Below are positions 11,759-21,823 of a stretch of 64,000 bases of DNA, one piece after another; position 1 is the stretch's first letter; the number at the start of each line of letters is the position of its first letter. This DNA is from Chlorops oryzae (lineage: Eukaryota > Arthropoda > Insecta > Diptera > Chloropidae). The stretch lies in assembly GCA_020466095.1 (NCBI GenBank), contig CM035808.1, positions 47,718,663 to 47,782,662 on the forward strand. The letters are read 5' to 3'. The notes under the pieces were generated by a model that worked only from the letters and a program-made list of their open reading frames with translations, was not told the origin of the DNA and searched no databases. A program made the translations under genes and the position numbers.

Positions 11759-11900
11759 AAGTACAAAGTAAAGGTGGACAAAAGACTGTATCAGAAATTT
11801 CTGAAGCGTTTTGATACCCGACACACTCTGTTTCTGTGCAGTTGTTCTTCCGAGTGTAACGTCGAAACCACTCGAGATAGACCATACAGGAATTATTTTA

Positions 11901-12000
11901 NNNNNNNNNNNNNNNNNNNNNNNNNNNNNNNNNNNNNNNNNNNNNNNNNNNNNNNNNNNNNNNNNNNNNNNNNNNNNNNNNNNNNNNNNNNNNNNNNNNN
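11901..12000. other. 100-N assembly gap
   Basis: One hundred Ns, the usual placeholder for a gap of unknown size. It lies 80 bases outside the foldback element at 12080-15098, a place where palindromes are likely to have broken the assembly. Confidence 0.99.
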
Positions 12001-12762
12001 GATTTTTTTCCCGAAAATGCGCATCTATCTTTAAGGAACCATTTTCAGGAAGAAATTTGACCTAAGTCGTTTTTTTAAACAGGGACTGAAAATAATCATT
12101 AATTTCAATTTCTATTTCTTTCATTTTGCTCAAAGTGAGATTTTTATTTAAAATTTCAAAAATAATTATTACATTCAGATTTATATATTTTCTTTCAAAA
12201 ATAAAACTCAAATTTCGATTTATATTTTTTCGCTTAAAAATATAAATCAAATTCTGATTTTTATTTTTTCGATTAAAAATAAAACTTAAATTTCGAGTTT
12301 TAAATTTTGACTTGAAAATATAAATCATTTTCTGATTTTTATTTTTTCGCTCGAAAATAAAACTTAAATTTCGATTTTTATCTTTTACATCAAAGCATAA
12401 TACTCAAAATTTAATTTGAATCTTTTTCGCTCAGAAATAAAAATCAATTTGATCAGTGTTCCTTATTAAATTTAAACAAAACGAATTTTTGGGAAGGCTT
12501 TATTATGTTATATCTTAAATATGAAATATAAAATGTACCTTGGTGCTCAAGGTTAAAATACATAAGTATGAGCTTCATATTGAATTTTTAAATTATTTTT
12601 ACCAGGGACGTGAACGAACCGGTTTTGAACCAGAAAACCGCTTTTATCTGCTTGACGAACCAAACCATTAGGCGAACCGAAGTTTTTCACAAATGATTGA
12701 AGCGAACCGAAAACCGAACCGAAAACCGAACCGCTTTTTGTAAAGGTTCAGGGGTTCGTTTT

Positions 12763-13848
12763 TATACCCAGCGTAAGCGGGGTATATTAGTTTTGTGCAA
12801 ATCTTGTAACAGGGAGAATTAAGCTCCGGAGATATAGAAAAATATATATAGAAATGATCAGGATCAAAAACTGAATCGATTTAGACATGTCCGTCTGTCC
12901 GTCTGTCCGTCTGACCGTCTGTCCGTCTGTCCGTCTGACCGTCTGTCCGTCTGTCCGTCTGTCCGTCCGTCCGTGGTCGGATCTCCTCCGAAACGGCTGA
13001 ACCAATGAAATCGAAATTTGGCACACATGTATATCGGGGTCCGAGTATGATCCTAAGTAAAAATGGGAGACATCCGCCCACTGCCACGCCCACAAATGAA
13101 TTTATTGTGTTTTCAATAAAATGCTTGTAACTTGCGAACCACTCAACACATTCCATTGATATTTGGTGTGCTGGTAAACTACGAAAAGGGACATATCGTG
13201 GCAAAAAATGGACGCCGCCCTCCGTGAGCCACGCCCACAAATAAGCCCACAAATAAGGGCTTATCGTAACTTGTGAAGTAAAAGGCGTAGAAGGTTCAAA
13301 TTCGCAGCATAGGTTGACCAAGGCAAATGAAAGGTGTAGGAACAAAAATTTATGTAGCCCGCCCACTGCCACGCCCACAAATAGAGAATTTTCATAACTT
13401 CCGAAGTAAAAGGCGTAGAAGCTTCAAATTCGCAACATAGGTTAACCAAGGCGAATGAAAGGTGTAGGAAAATTTTTTTTATGGCCCGCCAACTGCCACG
13501 CCCACAAATAAAGATTTTTCGTAACTTCCGAAGTAAAAGGCGTAGAAGCTTCGAATTCGCAACATAGGTTCACCAAGGCGAATGAAAGGTGTAGGAAAAA
13601 ATTTTTTGTGGCCCGCCCACTGCCACGCCCACAAATAAAGATTTTTCGTAACTTCCGAAGTAAAAGGCGTCGAAGCTTCAAATGCGCAACATAGGTTCAC
13701 CAAGGCGAATGAAAGGTGTAGGGAAATAATTATGTTGCCCTTCCACTGCCACGCCCACAAATAGAGAAGCAAAATATAGTGCGCTCATAATGTCGGGACG
13801 CTGGGTATTTCAAAGTCGGGCTTGACCGACTTTAGCTTTCTTACTTGT
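12763..13848 (+). mobile_element. INE-1/DINE-1 (mini-me) like Helentron-associated element
   Basis: Starts with the terminal hairpin TATACCCAGCGTAAGCGGGG, followed by TGTAACAG, a short (TA)n run, a core with GAAATGATCAGGATCAA and GATTTAGACATGTCCG, then a (GTCY)n tract at 12888-12975. This order is that of Drosophila INE-1 and of mini-me elements. Downstream are several tandem units of about 127 bp with GTGGGCGTGGCAGTGGG (13090-13770), ending GACTTTAGCTTTCTTACTTG. No protein is encoded; open frames through the array are repeat translations. It is the inverse of the copy at 15714-16946, so the two flank the convertase exon head to head. Confidence 0.85.
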
Positions 13849-14217
13849 TACAAATTATGAATAGAAAAATTTTCTACACCTTATAGTTTGGGGAACAATG
13901 GCAACCTATCTCATACGCGGTCTTTACACTTCACGTTTACTTGCAGTGATGCGTGCCGTCAAGAAAAAATGTTTTGCATATTGCCTGATTGTTGTACTTT
14001 TAATTTTAGCGCGGTGGATAAAATTATTTCAGAGATTTTATTTTGTGGGTTTATTTTTCAAATCGATTTCTTAAACTAAGTGCCAAGTTTTTCGTACATA
14101 CTTTTATCAATCTCTTCACTTTTTTAACCCTTGTTAGCATAAATATTTGTAAGATAATATCGTACCTCCGATTAGAAATTAAAAAAATTGGAAAAGAAGG
14201 TTTTAATTTGAATAATA

Positions 14218-14537
14218 AACAAGAAAGAAAGCTAAAGTCGGTCAAGCCCGACTTTGAAATACCCAGCGTCCCCACATTATGAGCGGACTATGTTTTCCTT
14301 CTCTATTTGTGGGCGTGGAAGTGGGCGGGCCACATAAAATTTTTTCCTACACCTTTCATTAGCCTTGGTCAACCTATGTTGCGAATTTGAAGCTTCTGCG
14401 CCTTTAACTTCACAAGTTACGATAAGCCCTTATTTGTGGGCGTGGCTCACGGAGGGCAGCGTCCATTTTTTTCTAGGATATGTCCCTTTTCGTAGTAAAT
14501 ATCAATAGAATGTGTTGAGCGGTTCGCAAGTTACAAG
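14218..14537 (-). mobile_element. Truncated INE-1-like copy
   Basis: Begins AACAAGAAAGAAAGCTAAAG, the end opposite the terminal hairpin, and keeps one full GTGGGCGTGG unit plus part of the flank down to GCGGTTCGCAAGTTACAAGC. It breaks off exactly where the right arm of the foldback element begins (14538), so it was cut by, or joined during, formation of that element. Confidence 0.75.
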
Positions 14538-15485
14538 CGGTTTTCTGGTTCAAAACCGGTTCGTTCACGTCCCTGGTAAAAATAATTTAAAAATTCAATA
14601 TGAAGCTCATACTTATGTATTTTAACCTTGAGCACCAAGGTACATTTTATATTTCATATTTAAGATATAACATAATAAAGCCTTCCCAAAAATTCGTTTT
14701 GTTTAAATTTAATAAGGAACACTGATCAAATTGATTTTTATTTCTGAGCGAAAAAGATTCAAATTAAATTTTGAGTATTATGCTTTGATGTAAAAGATAA
14801 AAATCGAAATTTAAGTTTTATTTTCGAGCGAAAAAATAAAAATCAGAAAATGATTTATATTTTCAAGTCAAAATTTAAAACTCGAAATTTAAGTTTTATT
14901 TTTGATCGAAAAAATAAAAATCAGAATTTGATTTATATTTTCAAGTCAAAATTTAAAACTCGAAATTTAAGTTTTATTTTTGAGCGAAAAAATATAAATC
15001 GAAATTTAAGTTTTATTTTTGATAGAAAAAATAAAAATCAAGAAATAATTATTATTTCTGAGTTTTAAAAATAAAACTTATAACAATTACAGTCCCTGTT
15101 TTTAAATGACCGATTCAATTGTTCTGTGAAAGTCTGAACTTCCACAGAGGGGAGCCACTAAAATCGACCCCTTAAAATAGATATGTTATAAATCAATGCA
15201 GATTGAAATGTTAATTTTGCGTTGGTTTCATGCAATTTTATTCAATATTTTATAATTTGAATTTGGTAAAGGGTTAAGCTTATTGCCATCTATAACAATA
15301 ATTAAACAAAAAAAAAAAAAACAATTCTGAAAAATTCTTACCTGCCTACATACCTTATATTTTCTGTTCTATTTTATTGCAACACTCTGCTGGAATGGCC
15401 TTTCGAATCATCATATGAAAACCCTTAAACATCCCTTCAATGAAATCGAAAATGGGACTCGCAATAAATTTATTAAACACTGTAG

Positions 15486-15620
15486 AATGGTGGCGCCAAA
15501 GATGGACTCGATATGAATGTTGGTCCTGCATGGCAAAAAGGATACACTGGCAAAGGCGTAGTCGTTTCGATACTGGACGATGGCATACAAACAAATCACC
15601 CTGACCTTGCGCAAAACTAC
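15486..15620 (+). CDS. Fur2: Furin-family proprotein convertase, exon with catalytic Asp
   Basis: A 45-codon exon of a kexin/furin-type (S8B) subtilisin-like protease, which cleaves pro-proteins after basic residues in the secretory pathway. The translation contains [25 protein letters not shown] and [10 protein letters not shown]; the first Asp of DDG (exon residue 31) is the catalytic-triad Asp. The exon is bounded by CACTGTAG (acceptor, 15484-15485) and TAC|GTAAGT (donor from 15621), phase 0 at both ends. From memory, the string [18 protein letters not shown] matches Drosophila Furin-like protease 2 better than Furin 1 or amontillado (PC2). It joins in frame to the exon at 35197. The acceptor lacks a strong pyrimidine tract. 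The exon lies in the spacer of the giant inverted repeat, with repeats close on both sides. Confidence 0.85.
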
Positions 15621-15713
15621 GTAAGTACGAAAAAACATAAGGGATATCTCGTAAATTGCATCGAGAATTCAAAACCTCTCTTCATTTTCCGCAATTTAAG
15701 CAATCAAAAGCAG

Positions 15714-16946
15714 AACAAGTAAGAAAGCTAAAGTCGGTCAAGCCCGACTTTGAAATACCCAGCGTCCCGACATTATGAGCGCACTATGTTTTTTCTTCTC
15801 TATTTGTGAGCGTGGCAGTGGGAGGGCAACATAAATTATTTCCCTACACCTTTCATTCGCCTTGGTGAACCTATGTTGCGAATTTGAAGATTCTACGCCT
15901 TTTACTTCGGAAGTTACGAAAAATCTTCATTTGTGGGCGTGGCAGTGGGCGGGCCATATAAAAATTTTTCCTACACCTTTCATTCGCCTTGGTGAACCTA
16001 TGTTGCGAATTTGAAGCTTCTACGCCTTTTACTTCGGAAATTACGAAAAATCTTCATTTGTGGGCGTGGCAGTGGGCGGGCCGCATTAAATTTTTTCCTA
16101 CGCCTTTCATTCGCCTTGGTGAACTTATGTTGCGAATTCGAAGCTTCTACGCCTTTTACTTCGGAAGTTACGAAAACTCTTCATTTGTGGGCGTGGCAGT
16201 GGGCGGGCCATAAAAAAAATTTTTCTACACCTTTCATTCGCCTTGGTGAACCTATGTTGCGAATTTGAAGCTTCTACGCCTTTTACTTCGGAAGTTATGA
16301 AAATTCTCTATTTGTGGGCGTGGCAGTGGGCGGGCTATACAAATTTTTGTTCCTACACCTTTCATTTGCCTTGGACAACCTATGCTGCGAATTTGAAGCT
16401 TCTACGCCTTTTACTTCACAAGTTACGATAAGCCCTTATTTTTGGGCTTATTTGTGGGCGTGGCTCGAGGAGGGCGGCGTCCATTTTTCGCCAGGATATG
16501 TCCCTTTTCGTAGTTTACCAGCACACCAAATATCAATGGAATGTGTTGAGTGGTTCGCAAGTTACAAGCATTTTATTGAAAACACAATAAATTTATTTGT
16601 GGGCGTGGCAGTGGGCGGATGTCTCCCATTTTTACTTAGGATCATACTCGGACCCCGATATACATGTGTGCCAAATTTCGACTTCATTGGTTCAGCCGTT
16701 TCGGAGGAGATCCGACCACGGACGGACGGACAGACGGACAGACGGACAGACGGACAGACGGACAGACGGACAGACGGTCAGACGGACAGACGGACAGACG
16801 GACAGACGGACAGACGGACATGTCTAAATCGATTCAGTTTTTGATCCTGATCATTTCTATATATATTTTTCTATATCTCCGGAGCTTATTTCTCCCTGTT
16901 ACAAGATTTGCACAAAACTAATATACCCCGCTTACGCTGGGTATAA
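15714..16946 (-). mobile_element. INE-1-like element just downstream of the convertase exon
   Basis: Reads from AACAAGTAAGAAAGCTAAAG to the terminal hairpin CCCCGCTTACGCTGGGTATA. It holds about five tandem units; GTGGGCGT recurs at 15933, 16060, 16187 and 16314, giving a period of exactly 127. The GACGGACA microsatellite is at 16720-16820, next to the core TGTCTAAATCGATTCAG. It starts only 93 bases after the splice donor at 15620. Long open frames here (for example 16314-16844) are repeat translations. Confidence 0.88.
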
Positions 16947-19383
16947 AAAGAAAAGTTTTCTACTTTGAATGTCCCTTAAAATTCGTGATTATGTGTTCGT
17001 GTGTGTGTGTGCTTGGGGCATTAACTAATTTCCGCCATTGCAGACAAAATTTTGATGGGGTCTGCAGGCGTAGAGGGTGCCTTTAGTTGCAGACATGACC
17101 ACTTGAAATATGATTAGGGTTGTCGTTGAACGGCAAAAACTTTACGAGAAGAGCAAACGACAGTGTCTGCTGCGGATGTTGGTACTGCTGATGTGGCTTA
17201 TGTTTTCATGCGCGTCGTATCCGTATCCGTATCCGCACTCGTATTCGTTACCCAAAACTTTACTTCATTTCCCCTCGATTTCAGTCTATTCGTGCTTTTT
17301 GCGGTTTTCATTCATTTTCGCATTTGCATAAAAACGACTCAAGTTACACCATTTCGTTGTTTTATCGCCGAATTGCCCCAATTAGACTGATAGTACCTTT
17401 TGCGGTTTGCAGCGAATTCTCGTCACATTTAACGTAATGAAAATAAAAAGGAAAAATAACTAGTCTGGAGGACTGCTTTAATGAATTTTATTATTTCACT
17501 TCTTATCACGCTTTGAAATTCTTTTGTTGTAATTTAATTTCTGAGAGCTGTAAAAATTTTCGAAACACTTCCTAGAACCCATTCTCAAGAGAATGCGACT
17601 ACCTATTGAATATTTTCCGAAGGAGCTTCATAATGTGTATCCTGATTTTATTTATACATATATGAGCAATTTTCAACCCTCTAATTCCTGACTCCGTCTC
17701 TAGACGGACTTTTTTCAAACAAATTCCCAAAAATAATAATAATAATAACTTCAGATTCGTGTTTTGCTACACGAAAATAGACTTATCTGGACTTTTCATT
17801 GAAAAAAAAAAATTCTGGCATTAGAAGGTTAAACAAAGATCCATTTTTTTTATATGTTTCACGTCGAACTTGCCAAAACACACGGAAAACACTAATTTTT
17901 TTGGACCTATGTATTATAAAAACTTAAACCTTCAATTCGTTCCTTAAAATATTTTTGATTTCACTTATGGTTAAGGAGCTCTAAGCGATTAACGATTGCT
18001 GGTAACATTACAAAAATTGAACTTTTGTGAGATTTGTCCATATGTACTTATTATCGCTCCCAATACGAGGAATACCGATTAACCAACCGCCCGAACTCGC
18101 TACTTTAATTAAAAGAATTTTTCAATGTCTAAGTCAGCTCGCGTGGTGCTTCGTCCATCAGACGCATCGTTTGGGTCCTTCGCATGGCTCAATGTCGTTG
18201 GTCGTAGTGACTTCATTCGAAGTTGTTCCTGTTGTGTTTGCATATCTAAATTTTGTTTCGCTATTTGTTGCCGCTCTTTTTTGAATGCGCAAAAAGTTTT
18301 TGAGTTAATGTTTTGCGGTTTTCCTGCTGAATTGTCTGCAATTTTTGTTACAAATCGTTTGCGTTCGTCCGCGGTTAAGTCCGATGCATCTAGCGATGTT
18401 CTAGTGTCTGTTCCTAATTTGATTTTTTTGGTTTTTTCTCCTTCTATTTATCTCTGTGTCTCTCTAGGCAGTGTGAAAACTTTTCACTTAACTCTCATGC
18501 AACATTTAAAAGTCGAAACTGTCGTAGCAGTCATGGTAAATATTAAAATTTGTTTGTTTGTTTATTCTTTCTCTTTTCTGGTCCTCCTTCCTTGTTGGAC
18601 TTTCATTTCGCAGTCTAGCAACCACGCCGAGGTTGACTTTCATTGCGTATATTTGCGCCTGTAAAAGGGATTTAAAATATTTAGCGTCGAAGTTAGTTGT
18701 TCTAAAATTAAATTACTGTGGCATCTCTGTACACAGTGTACTGGGTTGCATTTATCGTTCGGGGCTATTATGTGCGGTGGCAAGTTCATTGTTGTATTTC
18801 TGGTCCTTCGGAGTATTGTGGTCTATGTCGAGAATATTAAATTTTTAGAAGCCACAATAGTTTCGAAACCGAGTCCTTTTTTCGCCCACTGGCTGTTCAC
18901 TGTTCATGTGGTAGCATATCCTTTTTCGAAAAGCCCTAAAAGGTGGTTAATTTCTTTAAAAAACGACTTGATGAATATGAGTCGACGACGACTCGGTATA
19001 TGAAAAACCATGTAAGTCTACTTCTTTACTTTCACATGTTTCAGCCGCTTGGGTCTGGAGTTTTTCACAGGCTGGTACAATTTTACATATGGATAGTTAT
19101 ATTGCGGTGGTCGCAGCCATCAACAGTTACAATTTTGGATTTAGTTCAGAAATATATAATTCTGATAAACAAATTTTTTTCTTTCGATTGCACAATTAAA
19201 GTCCAATAAAAACTATAAATAAAATTTTCAATGAAAAATGGAGGACGTGTTTCTCAAAGATGTTAAATTTTTAAGTCCTTCGGTCACGTACCTTCAATAG
19301 ACTTCCTACATCAAATGTGTGTTAGTGAAATAAGAGCGTATTCATTGTACTGACGAGACCCCTGCAGTAATGAGCCGGTCAAT
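16947..19383. other. Spacer of the giant repeat, downstream part
   Basis: Intronic-looking sequence with short GT and CGTATC runs (16990-17015, 17215-17250). The one protein-like stretch is the minus-strand frame at 18109-18447. The plus-strand frame of 179 codons at 18125-18664 overlaps it and has an unconvincing composition. Nothing else recognised. Confidence 0.5.
18109..18447 (-). pseudogene. Open frame remnant, possibly retroelement-derived
   Basis: A minus-strand frame of 112 codons plus stop with no early Met; residues such as DLTADERKRFVTKIAD and FKKERQQIAKQNLDMQTQQ give a charged, helix-prone, coding-like composition unlike the chance frames around it. It starts after a stop at 18448-18450 and ends TRADLDIEKFF. 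The profile would suit a Gag-like coiled-coil region, but I do not recognise a family and find no neighbouring reverse transcriptase. Confidence 0.3.
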
Positions 19384-20154
19384 GTCGTAAGAAGGACTGG
19401 CCTTCGACCGGTCCAAATCCTGCTGGTTATATTATGGCAGTCCGCTTCATCGAATTCGGCTACCCAGCTGTTGGTAATAAACGGGTTGGTTTAAGGGTAG
19501 TTTGTAAATGGCACTTTCATCAACTTAGAAAATCAACTAAGAAATTGGTTTTTAATTTCCCTTATTTGACTAGCCTAAAACCAAACAAAATTACGACAAT
19601 TGATCCTGACCGACGGTCAGCCGTTTTGCGAACTAGTCCCTCTCCAATGACAGTCCCATGTTAACAAGGTCAGTTGAAACCAATAGAAATGAAATTATGA
19701 GGGACTGCCCGAAAGCTACACTAAGGTCAGTCCATATTTCGCAAGAAGTAGTAAAGACTATTTGGCACACCCTCTTCTAAGGAGACACAACTCAAAATTT
19801 CTTATTTTTTGAGAAAACGTTAAAAACAAAATACGTCGCAGTGTCAATCAAAGCAAGAAGAAAAGCATTGACGGGATTTTTCGGCTTTTTAGAATAACCA
19901 AAAGGGGAATAGAATTTTTCTTCCAGGTACAGAGGTGAACTATGACCAGGTTCCGTACACCGAGAGAAATAACAACAGTTATATCAACTACTTAGAACAG
20001 TTAAAGTAAGAGTGGTCAAATAAACTGTATTCCGCGTTAAATGCACTGAAAAAGGCAGTCAAATGAACAGTTGAAAAACAGTTACTTTTTATGTTCAAAT
20101 TCGCTTTCGTTCACTTAGACGTATAAGTTCGCATTCTGATCAACCGTCTCCGGA

Positions 20155-20226
20155 GGGTTCGATAGCTCAGTGCTTTAAACTGTGACTCGACAGTCGTGAG
20201 CTTCGTGGTTCTATCCCTGCTGGCGG
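20155..20226 (+). other. tRNA-like sequence (first pair, right arm)
   Basis: GGGTTCGATAGCTCAGTGC provides an A-box-like region and GTGGTTCTATCCCTGCTGG a B-box-like region at tRNA-like spacing. Stems are only partly complementary, so a working tRNA is unlikely. Mirror of 8793-8865. Confidence 0.5.
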
Positions 20227-20467
20227 CGGGAATTTTTCTGATTTTATTTTTAATTATAGTTTTTTTTTTGTTCAGAGTGTAGTTGTTTTGGAAGACAAAA
20301 ATTTTCTCCTAAATTTTTAAGGTTTTATTTTATTTTATTATTTTTTTTTTTAATGGTTCATTTTCAAGCAAAAAATTTTGGGAGTGAAACAATTCCTTAA
20401 GCACGTTCCCCAAAACTGGAGCAACCATAAGCTCAAGTGAGTATTTTGACCAAAAAATTCAATTCGT

Positions 20468-20537
20468 TCGTTTAGCGTAATGGTTAAGACGTTCGCCCAG
20501 CGAAGTGGCGGTCACTGGTTCAAGGCTCGGCCGAGGC
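20468..20537 (+). other. tRNA-like sequence (second pair, right arm)
   Basis: TTAGCGTAATGGTTAAGAC (A-box-like) then CACTGGTTCAAGGCTCGG (B-box-like). Mirror of 8480-8547. It lies in the same orientation as the module at 20155. Confidence 0.45.
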
Positions 20538-21149
20538 GAGAAAATTTAAAGAGGTGAAAGAGAAAAAGATTTAAATAGAAACAAATAAATAAAGAAAAAA
20601 AATAATATTTTAATAAAAAAAAAAAAAAAATATTAATAAAAGAAGATTAAAAAAAGTCGAAGCAAAAAATTAATTTTTTTTCCCAGGCGCTGGTGACAGT
20701 TGCTTTAACCTCGAGACAGTTATATCAACCATCAGGTAGTTATATCCTTATTGACTGTGTTTGTACTGTTGAGTTGACCGCTACTGTACATAAGTTAACA
20801 ATTAACGGTGAACTCGGTTATTTTAACCTGCTTTTTCAGTTAATATAACTACCTTTTTCTCTCGGCGTATGTTAACTCAAAATTGACGTTTTTGAGTTGT
20901 GTCACCTTTGAAGAAGATATGCGATTTACAGTGTATATTTTACCTGTTGGTTGGAAATGGCTACTACTCAAAACTACCTCAAAAATGCTTTACGAGCGCA
21001 AGTGAAATATTCCAAATATTGGTCTACACTTTTTCCAAATAGGCACGGCCTATTTTTATTTGAATCAAATTGAGGAAAGTTTTCCCAAAATAAAAGCATA
21101 TTTTCAAAAAAAATAGTTTTTATTTTTAAAAATAAAAACAAAAAACATA

Positions 21150-21319
21150 AGGGGTATTCACAAAGGCGTCGGAAAACAGGAAAGTTGGAAAATCGGAAAA
21201 TTTTAACTGCTTAAAAAGTTGTGCAAGATACAAAAAAAGTTTAAACAATGTTTAAGAAGTCGCAATTTTCCGATTTTCCGACCTTGCAACGTTTTGATCA
21301 CGCCTCTGTGAATACCCCT
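21150..21319. mobile_element. MITE, right-arm copy
   Basis: Same AGGGGTATTCAC termini as the left-arm MITE at 6667-6812, with ATA on both sides; about 24 bp longer, mostly by extra words near the left end. Confidence 0.7.
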
Positions 21320-21754
21320 ATAGAAGTTGAAAGTGCGTTAGGACGGTCAGGGGAAAATAAAAGCAAGATACTTAATGTAAGAACGTTTGCGCACGAGCAT
21401 CCTACACACGTATGTACACGGCTATGTAGGTACGTGGCCAAGGCACTTTATAATGTTCAATAAGAGCAAGGCACTGTATCGACATAATTTTTGTTCAGAA
21501 TTCCCGTAAAAGAGAGTGACAATAGCCTGCAGGGCTGTTTACGTGGATTTGTCCATATGTACCCAAGAGGAAAAAATATCCAGCAGGGCAAAAACATTAG
21601 TGATTTTACTGGGTCATACAATTCACATTGTCATGCATGCCACCTTGGGGAACAAGTCATCGTAGAAGGATGCTGTTCCAGTGCTTGTATCTCATTGGAT
21701 ACTCAAATTTAAATAAGGTTTTAGCGTCAGTTGAGCCTTCGAATGACGCGTCAT

Positions 21755-21823
21755 GAAGTGGCGTAGTGGACATCGTGTGCGCTTTACAGTCCGAAGATCG
21801 CGAGTTCGAATCTCCGCTGAGGC
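21755..21823 (+). other. tRNA-like sequence (third pair, right arm)
   Basis: GTGGCGTAGTGGACATCGTG (A-box-like) and GCGAGTTCGAATCTCCGC (B-box with GTTCGAATC core). Mirror of 6163-6232. The B-box is the best preserved of the set. Confidence 0.5.

Larger units (their letters stand above)
9696..12071. other. Spacer of the giant repeat, upstream part; no gene recognised
   Basis: Starts with a short palindromic run of CCCACTCG words (9730-9790), then the inverted tandem pair at 10090-10830, then about 1 kb of AT-rich sequence with no recognisable coding or repeat identity apart from the possible transposase exon at 11693-11758. A 100-N gap occupies 11901-12000. Confidence 0.6.
12080..15098. mobile_element. 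hAT-like foldback element with 8-bp target duplication
   Basis: The ends are CAGGGACTG and its complement CAGTCCCTG, flanked by an exact 8-bp direct repeat TTTTTAAA (12072-12079 and 15099-15106): the hallmark of hAT insertion. The two arms (12080-12641 and 14538-15098) are 560-bp inverted copies made almost wholly of one AT-rich motif (AAATTTAAGTTTTATTTT, TCGAAAAAATAAAAATC and variants) and ending in CAGGGACGTGAACGAACC, which looks like the end of a second hAT family trapped before the arms were duplicated. The middle holds an INE-1-like copy, 370 bases of unrecognised DNA, and a truncated INE-1-like copy. No transposase. It lies about 390 bases upstream of the convertase exon. Confidence 0.8.
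19958..20867. mobile_element. TA-flanked motif-array element, short copy in right arm
   Basis: Ends CACCGAGAGAAA and CTCTCGGCG with TA on each side (19956-19957, 20868-20869). AACAGTTA-type words crowd both ends. Two tRNA-like modules sit in the middle (20155-20226 and 20468-20537). At 910 bp it is probably closer to the ancestral size than the left-arm copy. Confidence 0.7.

Noticed and set aside
11693..12034. Frame running across the N gap
   Set aside because: The centre is 34 unknown codons; joining the two sides is not justified. The same holds for frames across 40028-40127.
12881..13378. Minus-strand open frame of 165 codons with repeated WAWQWAG and GQTDRRTDG
   Set aside because: It is a translation of the 127-bp units and GACGGACA microsatellite of an INE-1-like element; similar frames recur in every copy (for example 16314-16844 and 29527-29727).
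18125..18664. 179-codon plus-strand frame
   Set aside because: Cys-, Phe- and Ser-rich composition typical of the antisense of a coding-like strand; it overlaps the more convincing minus-strand frame.
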